Shown here piece by piece: positions 23,748 through 34,096 of a stretch of 64,000 bases of DNA; the first letter of the stretch is position 1; every line of letters begins with the position of its first letter. The stretch is from the NCBI GenBank assembly GCA_936440205.1, contig OW387146.1:24304458-24368457 (forward strand), given 5' to 3'. The notes below the pieces were generated by a model. That model searched no databases and was not told the origin of the DNA. It was given only the letters and a program-made list of their open reading frames with translations. The translations under genes and the position numbers were made by a program. The stretch comes from Lepidonotus clava (lineage: Eukaryota > Annelida > Polychaeta > Phyllodocida > Polynoidae).

Positions 23748-23861
23748 GGTTACGTACTCCTTTTCAAGCGCTGGGTGTAATTATGGTGTGCACTGTATTG
23801 TTAAGCGCTGTGCATGTTTTTAGGAGTCTTTTCTTCTTGGATCATGGTGGCAGATCCCGCT

Positions 23862-23983
23862 TTATCAACCACCGGTAGGATCCGTGCGCTCTCGGCGCTG
23901 GTTAGAGTTCATATGAGGGAGCGGTTAGGTCACGTGCCTCCCCTGCATAAATTACAATCAATTAGCATGATTAATCCCCAATT
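23862..23983 (-). repeat. 5' A repeat of the Ngaro-type element
   Basis: Almost identical to the A part in each left-hand unit, from ttatcaaccaccggtagg to ttaatccccaatt. It marks the right boundary of the element. Confidence 0.85.
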
Positions 23984-24682
23984 CGAAATGTATTCTTTAT
24001 TGGGTGGCCTATTTTTCTTTTAGTCCAGTACTTACACCTTCTATCACCGCCTTAGAAACTTTGTTTTTAAAATTATTTTTTGAGAGCAATAAAATTTGCT
24101 ATACATCTTCATACTACCTTTCTTTTATACTTTATGTCTAAAGCAGGAAAAGCTATAAGCTCTTTTGGCTGTTTTAGCAACATCATTTTCTAAAAACAAA
24201 AAAAATTAATATATAGGTCAGTGCCTTTAGATGTAGTTGCGGATGATGACCATCCGTAAAGAGAAATCACCCTCTAATTAACTTTATTGTTATAATGTTT
24301 CTCACACATGGGCTTTTATACAATTATAAAATAGTCAAGAGGTTGCGAAAAACGATGATCGTCCTTTCATTGTGTTATTGTTATCAATTCAATGGTAAAG
24401 CCTTATTTCTTCAAAGGGAAATGCCTTTCACTACAAAAAGTAAACACTTTTTTTTAATCTATTATTCTTAAGGTATACGATAAACCTAGTTAAGATTTCT
24501 GAGATATATTATCAGGAATTCCAGATCATGTTGAACACTAGCAATTAGATTTAACGTATTAACAATGATACACAAACAGATAAATCAGGGAACACATTAA
24601 AAAATCTTTATTTAAGATCCAGGAACATGAGACATGCACAATCAGTATTTTGTCATGAAAATTATCAATAAATGTTAACACT
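23984..24682. other. 3' flank of LRR paralog 4
   Basis: AT-rich DNA. TTTATT at about 24608 reads AATAAA on the minus strand, about 70 nt beyond the stop codon of paralog 4. It is a good candidate polyadenylation signal. Confidence 0.5.
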
Positions 24683-25963
24683 TTAGGTACAATAAAAAGT
24701 GCTTGTTGGTGCATCCCGAATGAGCATTTCAAAATGTGATCCTTTATGGCCACATCTAAACGTGTTATTTATCTCGTAATCAGTTAAAAGTCTGTTGTTA
24801 GACGAAACCTGCTTTTCAGTCAACTGTTTCATCCATCCACCTTCACAATCACAAGTCCAGGGATTGCCACCAAGATACAACACTGTTGGTTGCCTGAAAG
24901 CTTCACGTGAGGAAAAATACATGCCCTCTAGGTTATTTTTTGTCAGGTCAACTTCACGAATGTTTCTGAGCATCAAAAGATGGCTGGTACTTACAAAAGT
25001 CAGAATATTGTCGCTCATGTTTAAGCGAACAAGATTTTCTGGGAGTCGCCTGCCTTTTTTGGTACTCATGTATTCAATTCTTGCAATCATGTTTTGAGTG
25101 AGGTCCAGATTTTGTAGGGATGGGATGCTGATGACATTCCAGGGGATTTCTGTAAGTTCATTGCCCCTTAGAGAAAGACTTACTAAAGGTGTTCTCAAAA
25201 GGTCCCTTAAATTCCCTTTCAGAAAATGTGTATGCCTGAGTCCCATATGACTTAACTCCAAATGTTGAAGGATTGGAAACGACCTTAGCCATGATGCTAT
25301 AATGTCCAGCCTCTTTGGTGTTGCTCCTACTAAAGCCAGTGTGGTCACTCGTTGCAGATTGTCCGTTGGTATTTGCAGGATGTCCATGCCATAAGCACTG
25401 AGTTTGAGGAGTCGCAGAGTGTTTAACCCCAACCAGGCGTCTTTCTGAATGCAACTGGTAGGATTATTCTCTAGGTACAGATGTTGAAGGTTTGGCAGTC
25501 CTTTAAATGCTCCCTCTTCTATATTACCAATAGAATTTGTGGACAATTTCAAAGTGATAAGACTTTCAAATTTCTGTTCATCATCACCCAACATGGTTGG
25601 TACAGTTTTCAATCTGTTCTCACTCATATCCAGAGTTTCCAGATCAAGATTTTCAAATGCATTTGGATCAATATATTTTAATTTATTGTTTTTAAGATTT
25701 AGTTTCTTCAGGCTAGAAATATGGCCAAAGGCATTTGCTGGAAGACTGGAAATATTGTTTTCCTCAAGATTAAGCTCATATGCTCTTGTGATATTAGGGA
25801 CAACTGTAAGACCTATTGACCTACAGGTTACGATTGGGGCATGTTGGTTTGCACATGTACAACCTTCTGGTAAATCAAATGCGTCTTCGTAACAAGGTAA
25901 GTAGATTTGTGCAGTTCCTAGGTGAAGCAACATAGCAACCAAGAGAAATATAGCCGTTGCCAT
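24683..25963 (-). CDS. Secreted leucine-rich-repeat protein, paralog 4 of 4
   Basis: This is a 426-aa predicted secreted protein with a signal peptide (MATAIFLLVAMLLHLGTA) and mature start QIYLPC. The LRRNT has the shared C-x10-C-x-C-x9-C spacing. About 12 LRRs follow, and the LRRCT has a CDC pair, FRC, and a final cysteine two residues from the end. The central block is changed (IIASWLRSFP instead of KPWFE), so the WF pair kept in the others becomes WL. The start is fixed by the signal peptide and an acceptor (tttattttacag) 13 nt upstream. The open frame continues upstream only into the intron. It is separated from the other three genes by the Ngaro-type insertion. Soluble extracellular location is inferred and the ligand is unknown. 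Confidence 0.93.
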   Translation of the reverse strand: MATAIFLLVAMLLHLGTAQIYLPCYEDAFDLPEGCTCANQHAPIVTCRSIGLTVVPNITRAYELNLEENNISSLPANAFGHISSLKKLNLKNNKLKYIDPNAFENLDLETLDMSENRLKTVPTMLGDDEQKFESLITLKLSTNSIGNIEEGAFKGLPNLQHLYLENNPTSCIQKDAWLGLNTLRLLKLSAYGMDILQIPTDNLQRVTTLALVGATPKRLDIIASWLRSFPILQHLELSHMGLRHTHFLKGNLRDLLRTPLVSLSLRGNELTEIPWNVISIPSLQNLDLTQNMIARIEYMSTKKGRRLPENLVRLNMSDNILTFVSTSHLLMLRNIREVDLTKNNLEGMYFSSREAFRQPTVLYLGGNPWTCDCEGGWMKQLTEKQVSSNNRLLTDYEINNTFRCGHKGSHFEMLIRDAPTSTFYCT

Positions 25964-25976
25964 TTTGAACGATATT

Positions 25977-26270
25977 CTGTAAAATAAAGACACATTGTTA
26001 GATGGATAATCTATTATTTTCATCTACATCATGTATACATACGATGTATGTATATCTCTAAACTTTATTGAAAAAAATCCATGTCTTTTTATGCTATACC
26101 AAAGAATGCTTCTATCAAAACACGTAGAAATGTAAAATGCTGCCTTTTGTATATTATAAAAATTGATATATACATTCGTAAAATTAAGGAGGAAACTTAT
26201 ATTTATAGAATTGTTCATCACTACCTTCCTTTACAATAAGCTTCCGAATATGAAAGATTTCTTGACTTAC
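25977..26270 (-). other. 5' leader intron of LRR paralog 4 (294 nt)
   Basis: The donor is CAAG|GTAAGT, read from 26270, and the acceptor ttttacag is at 25977-25979. It is far shorter than in the other paralogs and free of recognisable MITEs, so it may be close to the ancestral intron size. Confidence 0.72.
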
Positions 26271-26331
26271 CTTGTCTGTTTGTCTCTGAAACCTGCTACA
26301 ATGATGAATGAACATGCAAGGATATTTATAC
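26271..26331 (-). promoter_or_regulatory. Promoter TATA box and first exon of LRR paralog 4
   Basis: GTATAAATA is on the minus strand at 26323-26331, about 30 nt before a short non-coding exon that ends CAAG|GTAAGT. The C-rich upstream block of paralogs 1-3 is not clearly present here. Confidence 0.65.
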
Positions 26332-29325
26332 AAGTTCCATCCGTTTCAATTTGCTAACTATAGCTAGAGGCTGCTTCCACTGTCCGATTTTACTACCGAT
26401 TTCAAAAGTAGGAAGTGGGAAGATTTTATTCATTAAAGATATGTTAAACATGATTAAAATGGTCTTTTGATTCTCATTCCAATGCTATGTATGACACATG
26501 GTATTTTGGCACATTACTGGTAAAATTGTAATAAATTACCAAATAAGCAAGAGTCGGACTCGTCTAGTTGAATATAGGCTTGAGTTGATGACCGGGCCAT
26601 TCATGTATGAATGACTGGAAATATTTAGGTCACCTCACCGTGACCCCATACTACGTGTGATGATGAAAGGACCTTGCTCACATGCACATGACAAATACAT
26701 GATTATACTGATTAAGGAAAATAAACGCTTGGCTCTCTCAGTTTTCTACTTTTGTTTAGGAAATGCCATTAACTACGCATGTGTTTCAATTGATGTTATC
26801 AAAATGTGTGGAACATGACCATATTGCTCATATCATATTCCGAGAGGTTACGTTAAATGAAGCTTTTAGAGCGTCAGATATTTCCAAGGTTGTGTTTTTA
26901 GGCGTGAATTAAGACAAATTATTTTTATGATTAGGGTAATCGATTCTGTACATTTGCTATATAAACTTTACGTTTGTTAGAGAATAACAAAAAGAATGTG
27001 ACGCGGGATTAAACTCTTATAGTGATGAGATGAGCCGTGACCAATGCAACTTGCAATAGGTTCTATTGACCTTGACAGCTTTTACTGGAGGGCTCCAGTC
27101 GTATGATTTGCCACATAGTTTGTCGGTAATCAAACCAACTGGGTTGCTACTCAAACTTTAAAAACACCCTACTAAATAGGTTTTTATTTATTGAATTTCA
27201 CAGAAACAACATTACACTTTAATCCTTTTTAGGAGGTACTGTACATGACAGGGGTGGATCCAGAGATTTCAAAACAAAGGGGGGGGGGCCTATTGTAAAA
27301 TTTTCCGGGAATTTTACATTAAAAAAAATCAATATATTGCCCAACATAAGGGAGCACGCGCCCCCTGTGCCCCCCCCCCCCCCCCCCGAAATCCGCCACG
27401 GCATGAGATGTATTGAATATATTAAGGATAGTGCAGGAGCTATTCCAGGGGGGATCCAGGGGTCCTGACCTCCCCTCTCAACCCCTTTTCGGGGAGACTT
27501 AACTATACATAGAGGAGGGAAACCTCAGGGCGTGCAGTAAAATGTATGACATATTAGTACCGAGCTCCAATGCAGACCGCCTTTTTTGAAATCCTGTACC
27601 CCCCCCCCCCCCCCGTAACATGAATCGAATCAAATTGATCAATTCACTAGATCACACCATTTCTCTGCATCCACATGGACTATGCATCCTTGAAGAATTA
27701 TGTATATATGCAATGTCAACATTAGCTTCTATGAACCAGACGAACGTTGTGACGCCCCCACACCGCAATGTTTACTTCTGAACCACAACATGCGACCTAC
27801 TGTTAAACAGGAATCAAAACAGGCACGGGGGAGATAGTATTGGTTACAAGGATGGAGTAGAAGTAGAACCCTAAAGCACGGATCTGTGATTGTGGTAAAA
27901 GGAAATATTAATGTTAATGTATGTGATCTTTTTCTTAAGTGGCGCCCTATTGACGTCAGGAGGTAATATTTTGGTTTATGGATTTCGTTGAAACCGGACT
28001 ATAAGTGTTAGATTCCTGCTTCTCTTGACATCTCATTTTCAGCTTTGCAAAGATATGTAAATTTACAGTCTTAAGTGATACAAATTAATGGGGGTACAAT
28101 CTGCCTCTTCATTCACATTGGTCAGGAGTAATACTTACTGATGCTGAAAAAAATGCTACGTTTGAACTGATTTCATTTAAAAAGAAGCAATTGATATAAA
28201 ATTCATCTGGTTATGGCAACTAGAGGTGCTTCATAAGAATGAGATGTGTCTGTTTCTAACCACCATATTTGCGAATCTATATAAAAAGAACAACGACCCC
28301 GTTCAAACAATTCTTACATTTGATTTTTTATTCGTGTTTTGAAGTGATTTTCTTTATCCATTCACCATTAAAACCACCGGGTGCACGACTAAATTCATCA
28401 TCATTTTGTATTTTGAATATGCAATTCTCAATTGACAGTGCATGTCTACATGACTCTTTCTAGAAAATATGAATAATGTACAGCATTTATAAGCGTGCAT
28501 CACAATAAACATATTTGTTAGATGTAATTGTACGCAGAAATATTAAACGTGAAAATGTCTTTAAGGATATCACACAGAGGAACTAGCTGCTTTGAACGCG
28601 AGATACAACTCTTGCAAATAATATTTTGTTTCTGGCGTCAAATACACAAAGATAGATACACTGCAGAACATAATATATTCATCTGAAATATCTCAATTCC
28701 AAGAATTTGAGGTCACATCAGAGAGATGGGAGTCCAGGATATCCTTCCTGTATTTGTTTGGTGGTGCCGTCCTTTTCTTCCATTAACGGGAATACTTCAT
28801 CATTCTCATGGGACTTTCTTGGAAAATAGGCTAAAGTCCATTCACAACCTATCTACAATTCTCCATACAACGGATAACCGATTCCCCATATCTTAACTGA
28901 AAATTATATCAAAGTGCATACTGTGGAAAACGTCCACAAGTCCATCTTTTAACAATGTTTAAGCACAGTCATTTCTATTATTTGGCATTATGCCTCTTTG
29001 ACTTATCTAAAAGCCATTCTCACAAATCAGGCTATTTTTCCTCGGCTCTCACTAGCAGTAGTGGTGATACATGAATCACGGCCTAACATTGTGAAGATGC
29101 AAAAATCTAGCTTTTGATACTTTTTCCCATTTTAAAATCTATATGTACTATATATATTTTTTAATTTGATTCAAATAATTCAATTATATCTATAAGCACT
29201 ATATTTATAACACATGTGCAGAAAACAAACAAATCGTCTATTTGAGCGTGGTAGAACTGGACTGGTTGGAAAGACATAGACACATATTTTGGAGATGTAT
29301 TGTACACCGACAGAGAAACACGAAT
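26332..29325. other. Spacer, no gene seen
   Basis: AT-rich DNA with one MITE (27249-27401) and C-runs near 27370-27387 and 27598-27614. No open frame with domain-like sequence was seen. Confidence 0.4.
27249..27401. mobile_element. GGTGGATCCAG-ended low-complexity MITE
   Basis: CAGGGGTGGATCCAGAG at the left faces ccgaaatccgccacgg at the right. The interior has a G-run and a C-run. Same family as 3651-3849. Confidence 0.6.
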
Positions 29326-29775
29326 ACATGTTCTCACTTGTCTAGGAAACAACCTAACTCAGTTACCACTGTGTCCACGTGGGATAGAGAAACATTTACA
29401 AGATTATCATTAACTACAAATTCTCTTGACTTATATTCCAGGATCAATTGTACAGAGCACAAAATTACCATGTAACTTTATTTTCATATACAAATGAATG
29501 ATTTTACCAGCTGCTATATTCAGTAATAGTGCACTGAAGTCAAGTGCAAAGTTATATTCTTCAATATACAATATATATCATATAATATTATGTTGTAAAA
29601 CCTCTCAAGTATGGAAGGAGGACATTGTGACTTGGTGAAGCTAGTATCATAGCAAAGCCCTGAGCGGCACTCATGTCCTTGTGGCTATTCATGGTAACAA
29701 GTATAGATGTTAGTGCCCCCACGTGGACACAGTGGTAACTGAGTTAGCTTGTTTCCTAGACAGGTGAGCACATGT
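29326..29775. repeat. Inverted repeat with 58-nt arms, 334-nt spacer
   Basis: The arms 29326-29383 and 29718-29775 match at about 55 of 58 positions in inverse orientation. The core is aactcagttaccactgtgtc. Similarity stops sharply on both sides of each arm. It could be a foldback element or two insertions of one repeat. The spacer holds no gene. Confidence 0.85.
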
Positions 29776-29803
29776 GTTTGTAGGATATAGTGCAATAAAA
29801 GAT

Positions 29804-30516
29804 TGTTAGGGAACGTTATGCGAATGAAGGAGAGTTTAGAGTAGGAGGATATTATAGAACCAACAGCTTTATTATGATGGTTGTGATATAAAATTAATAA
29901 TAAGAAACATCTTTGGGTTATAGTATGAGTTAGGTGTATGTGTGATTAGTGAGAATTAGGTAAGAGTTAGGACACCTGAGTGTGGCACCTGCCTATGGCT
30001 ATATAAAGGTATGAGACTAAGGTTGAGTGAGCAGACCATCATAGCCTTCAAGACGCATGGACGGGAGCAATAGTCTAACATCACACATATTCACAAGTTG
30101 GAATATCACGGGTAATAATAGTAACAATGGATACGTTCGGTGAACAGTAAGGATAGAAGCAACTTAGGACTTAGCCTTATGGACAGAGTACTAGGACACC
30201 ACGGAGATCCTGCCGATGGTTTCCGGTGTGGTTGAACGGGAGGTGACGCTCCCACTGGCCGGTTGGGTATCAAAGGTCCTTGTAAAGGGAAGCTCACCAA
30301 GAGCTATACCTGGTTGGATTGTAACTGATGTTGCTTGATTATGAGATTGATGGCATTAAAATGTATGGATGCAGCCGACTACTTAGTTGTACCTTCAATG
30401 TATCTTCAGTGGATATAATAAACTTACCTCTTGCCAAGTGAGTGTTCTTTGTGTGGAAACGAGCCCCCATACTTAGAGTCTCTACCACCTATGAATGGAT
30501 CAACAATCAGATAACA
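29804..30516 (+). mobile_element. Probable solo LTR
   Basis: The 713-bp segment starts TGTTA and ends TAACA. Within it, in the expected order, are a TATA box (gctatataaagg near 30000) and a polyadenylation motif (ataataaac near 30417). No matching target duplication was found, so the ends are provisional. No coding remains adjoin it. It is an old LTR-element relic of unassigned family. Confidence 0.5.
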
Positions 30517-31147
30517 AACTATTTGAATATATTGAGGAAGAGCTAGTTATGACCATAAACCGTGAAGATGAATCTCCCCATTAATTCATACAAACATCTT
30601 TATTCGTTCATCATCGAATACATAAATAAGTAAAAGACCAATTACTAATATAATGCAGTCTGACGAAATACTAACTATATTAACCTTAATAGATAACACC
30701 CATCATAGCTCAATAGAGTTATTGCTTTATATACTAAGCTCATTCTACTCAGTTTCAGACTTCTTGATATGACAAATGTGTTCGATGTGTGATAAGACTG
30801 TCGTATTGTTATTGGTATTCCAAATTTATGAAGAGTGTTGATTATCTCTCTTATCTCTCTCATCCTTTGCCTCCATAGGGAGCTCGAGAAGGACCTTTCA
30901 CATTTTACCCCTGAACGATTATCTGCCATTTTTACAATATTATGTGCTCAGAAAAAGCCCAATTCCCCCTGGTTGTCGAAGGTCTGTGCGATCTATGAGT
31001 GTTGGGAATGTTGGATTATCGGTCAGGGTTACTCGCGATTTGAGATTGTATGTCAATTTACAATCATGATTTGGCCAGTATTGAATGCCCCATGTGTTAG
31101 TCCAATATGACTAAAGGTGGGTGGAGAATAGCTGTTAAAATCCGACG

Positions 31148-31253
31148 GTCGCCGACAGTCAGGAATAGCTTACAATTTTGATATTTTCCTGACGCACCAC
31201 CATACTCTGCTACAATCTTATTAATGTGTGCATAATTCCTGGCAGTCTGCGAC
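31148..31253. mobile_element. Very short MITE
   Basis: The ends GTCGCCGACAGTCAGGAAT and (inverted) GTCGCAGACTGCCAGGAAT bracket about 106 bp. Confidence 0.5.
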
Positions 31254-31733
31254 GGTTGGGTTGGGTCTGAACGGCATAGTGTGTGCCCAGCTTAATGGAT
31301 TGACAGAGTTTGATCAGCTGCCAGCAAAGTTTTTCCTTCGTCAGCTGCCAACAAGTGCATGCCAGCAGCCAACAAAGGAATTTGCAGTGCAAGTGGAGAC
31401 GCACCTTTATACCAAGGTATATCTGAAGGATTTGTGTATTATAACAATGGATTACGAATAAGGCACATTGATTTAGCCTATAGCTACCCTGGATGTCTTT
31501 TTTACTCATCATTCATCAGCCTTAGTAAACCACCAAGCCATTCAGCAGCCCTTATGATTATTAGAATTACACCTTATGAGGATTCTGTATTTTCTTTACA
31601 TGCCCTTTTTTGATGAGTTCTTCTTTAAACTTAATGATAGGGCATTGGATAATTATACTGACAAGAAAATATCGTCTAATAATGACCATCTGTAGACCTT
31701 TTCAATATTGTGGCGCCCTACTAGTGGAATAGG

Positions 31734-32125
31734 CCTGACCCAGCAAACAAGGCTCGTGTTTTCTTCCACTTTAACACGTGTTTTATTAGTTGTAAACTAG
31801 TTTGGTGACAAAACTCTAAGTTAACCCAGGAAAACCAAAAGTTTAGAACACGAGTTTTGATTTGGTGTTTACCTGGCGTTTTACACATGTTTTACAAGGA
31901 ATTTTAAGCTAAAGAAACTCACAGGAAACACGAGATTAACAAAAACCTGTGAAAAACACCAAAACAAAATCTCGTTAATACCACCTCATTTTGTTTCCTT
32001 AAAGACACTTGTAAACTCGTGTCTTTGTTTCTAGGGGAACAATCGATTGGAATATGGCTTTCAATGGGAATCGTTTGGAACAGGGCTTCTATGGGAGGGT
32101 TCACTGTGCAGGTTCCTGGGACAGG
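31734..32125. mobile_element. MITE with CCTGACCCAG/CCTGTCCCAG ends
   Basis: Imperfect inverted ends bracket about 390 bp whose interior repeats words such as aacacgag, acacgtgtttta and gttttac. A non-autonomous DNA transposon with subterminal repeats is likely. Confidence 0.5.
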
Positions 32126-32545
32126 TCTATAAGTTGGTGTTTTCGCTTGGTGTTATATACAATTTAACATGAAGTGTTGTTTATCAATGAAATATGCACT
32201 GGCAGTATCCTTAGAATTGAAGTTTATTGAATTAAGAAGAATACGGGAAAGGCCGAACTGTTGGAAGGTGACATGAAATGTTCAGGCATTAGAGTAGTTT
32301 CTTGTGTCCCAGATCTATAGGGAAAATAGACCATTTTGGGGGAGCACTTACAAATATATGAGGGAAATGGTCGATCTGTTGTAAATATTGATAGTTTTAG
32401 TGTTACCACCAAACATTGGATGGATAAGTAATGAAGAAGGATTTAGCCAAGAAAAAGAAACATTGGAGGGATTTAAGATCAGAAATGGAACTGCTATAAA
32501 AAAAAAAAGAAGGTAGTATTCATATGGAAAGAAGACAGGAGTAAG

Positions 32546-32668
32546 CAGGGGTGGATACAGATTTCAAAAAGTGGGGTCGGCATATAAGCTAAGTACCAAA
32601 ACATCACAGCGTTTTCCCCCTTTTTCTGAAGTTTAATGGACAAGGACCCACCCTGCATCTGCTCCTGG
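32546..32668. mobile_element. Short GGTGGAT-ended MITE
   Basis: CAGGGGTGGATACAGAT faces (inverted) CAGGAGCAGATGCAGGGTGGG. Degenerate member of the 3651-3849 family. Confidence 0.45.
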
Positions 32669-33804
32669 TGAAAGGTATAGTTTGCTCATACCGTTGAGGG
32701 CTTTAGCCTGAGACAGAGACATAAGTATGTGCACACCAGGGCAACTACAAATGCTGAGTGCACCTGCGGTCTGTGCTGAATTATTCTATATCAATTTCAC
32801 TGGAAACACAAAAAGTAGCATCAGCATTCACAGACAGGCATAATTGTCCCCTGGGATGGGTTTCTTGTTTCTGAGAGGGCAGGACAATGATGAAGGTATA
32901 TGGGCTAGAATCCTGATAAAGAATCAAACATTCTCTGGACCAGTTGGGACATATGATCACCTGGTAACGAATATGTGTGTACGACTCATTGCCTGTAATT
33001 CCTCGTGGTATTGAAGTACGGCTGGATAATGGATATAGGATTGACTGTAATATTACATCTGTTACATAAGGTTCAATGAATAGGTGCAATTGTACCTCTG
33101 CCATCGAGTGATTGTTCACCGAGTTTCAACAGACTCCATGGATGATGTACACGTGCATTTCACATTAGGGAGTTTCAGATGACACATTATAGCATCATGA
33201 CACGCCATCATATATAACGAACAGTATTTAACTTCGGAACCCTAAAGCTTTTAAGTGTTTTCTGTATTTCCTGCTGCTTCATATGATTATGTAAAAGGTG
33301 ATTTTCTGGTTATATCATTTATATATTGGTTTGAATAAAGACATTTATCTCAGCGGAACAGTTAATTTGAGTGCAATGTTTTTTTCTTATTGTCAACCAC
33401 CTCCTACGGAGTACGTAAGATTTTCAAGCAGTGCACAACAACGTAGTAGTTAACGTAGTAAAAGTAGTAATGTTATGTAATCCCACAAGTGCGACTGCAG
33501 TGCTACAATATTATGTTCGTAAAATCTGTACGCGCATTGTCATACACTGTTAAAATGGTGTTTAGAATTTAAATGTGTTGAGGGCATAAACATGTTTATA
33601 ATCTAAATACATTAAACCATATCTGTTTAAAACCTAAACACTTGTAACTTCTAAACATGTGTCGGGTTAACTATGTTTATAATCTAAACGCATCATTAGT
33701 TGTGTTTAAAAGCTAAACACTTGTAACCTCTAACCATGTTTTGAATGGGATATGTTTAGAATCTAAACACATAACATCAATTGTATACCATGGAAAAGAA
33801 AAAT

Positions 33805-33879
33805 GGACACTTCGGGATTAGAACCCACATTCTTTACATTGAAGGTAGAAGCCTAACCAACTGAGCTAACTTGGACTGC
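33805..33879 (-). repeat. tRNA-like sequence (pseudo-tRNA)
   Basis: On the minus strand box A TTAGCTCAGTTGG and box B GGGTTCTAATCCC are excellent, but the acceptor arms do not pair. It is a tRNA-derived SINE head or pseudogene inside the 1.46 kb TIR element. Confidence 0.6.
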
Positions 33880-34024
33880 ATGCAGTGCACACTGGCATAG
33901 TCAGCACCAATGAGTAGGATCAGTACTACTATACAGGTGATCAATATTAGACAGACATTAGGTCATTACTTTCATACCCCTACTTATTCAGTTAAGTAGC
34001 AAAGCTGGGTTGTGTCTACCTACA

Positions 34025-34096
34025 GGCCTCCATAGCTCAGTGGTAGAGCATAGGCTTCATATGTGAGGGGCCCCGGGTTCAAATCTCGGCTACTGA
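34025..34096 (+). repeat. tRNA-like sequence (pseudo-tRNA)
   Basis: A D arm (GCTC-AGTGGTA-GAGC) and a T arm (CCGGG-TTCAAAT-CTCGG) form well. The acceptor arm does not pair and the anticodon stem is weak (CAT in the loop). It is a pseudo-tRNA or SINE head, in opposite orientation to the one 150 bp upstream. Confidence 0.6.

Larger units (their letters stand above)
18293..23983 (-). mobile_element. Ngaro/DIRS-type tyrosine-recombinase retrotransposon, near whole
   Basis: This 5.7 kb minus-strand element has gag, reverse transcriptase-RNase H and tyrosine recombinase in that order, and no integrase or protease. Its ends are split direct repeats: a ~122-bp A segment at the 5' (right) end, and B-A-B-A-B segments at the 3' (left) end. 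DIRS1 itself has inverted ends, whereas Ngaro and PAT have split direct repeats, so I place it near Ngaro/PAT. Genes are open over most of their length, with about one break, and the repeat copies differ by only 1-2%. It therefore looks young. GC content is clearly above the flanks. Confidence 0.88.
30520..33544. other. Spacer with small MITEs, no gene seen
   Basis: Holds the three MITEs listed here. The longest open frame (minus strand, 112 codons, 32781-33119) has no recognisable domain or splice context. Confidence 0.4.

Noticed and set aside
27840-29100. A missed gene in the long spacer at 28 kb
   Set aside because: Read in all frames, only short AT-rich frames appear and none carries a domain or paired splice sites.
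29242-29475. Open frame of 77 codons at 29.2 kb
   Set aside because: It overlaps one arm of the inverted repeat and shows no domain.
32781-33119. Minus-strand open frame of 112 codons as a possible exon
   Set aside because: No signal peptide, domain or clear splice sites, and frames of this size occur by chance elsewhere in the window (for example 9495-9803).
34025-34096. Functional tRNA-Met/Ile (CAT) gene
   Set aside because: The acceptor stem does not pair and the anticodon stem is weak. It lies inside a transposon.
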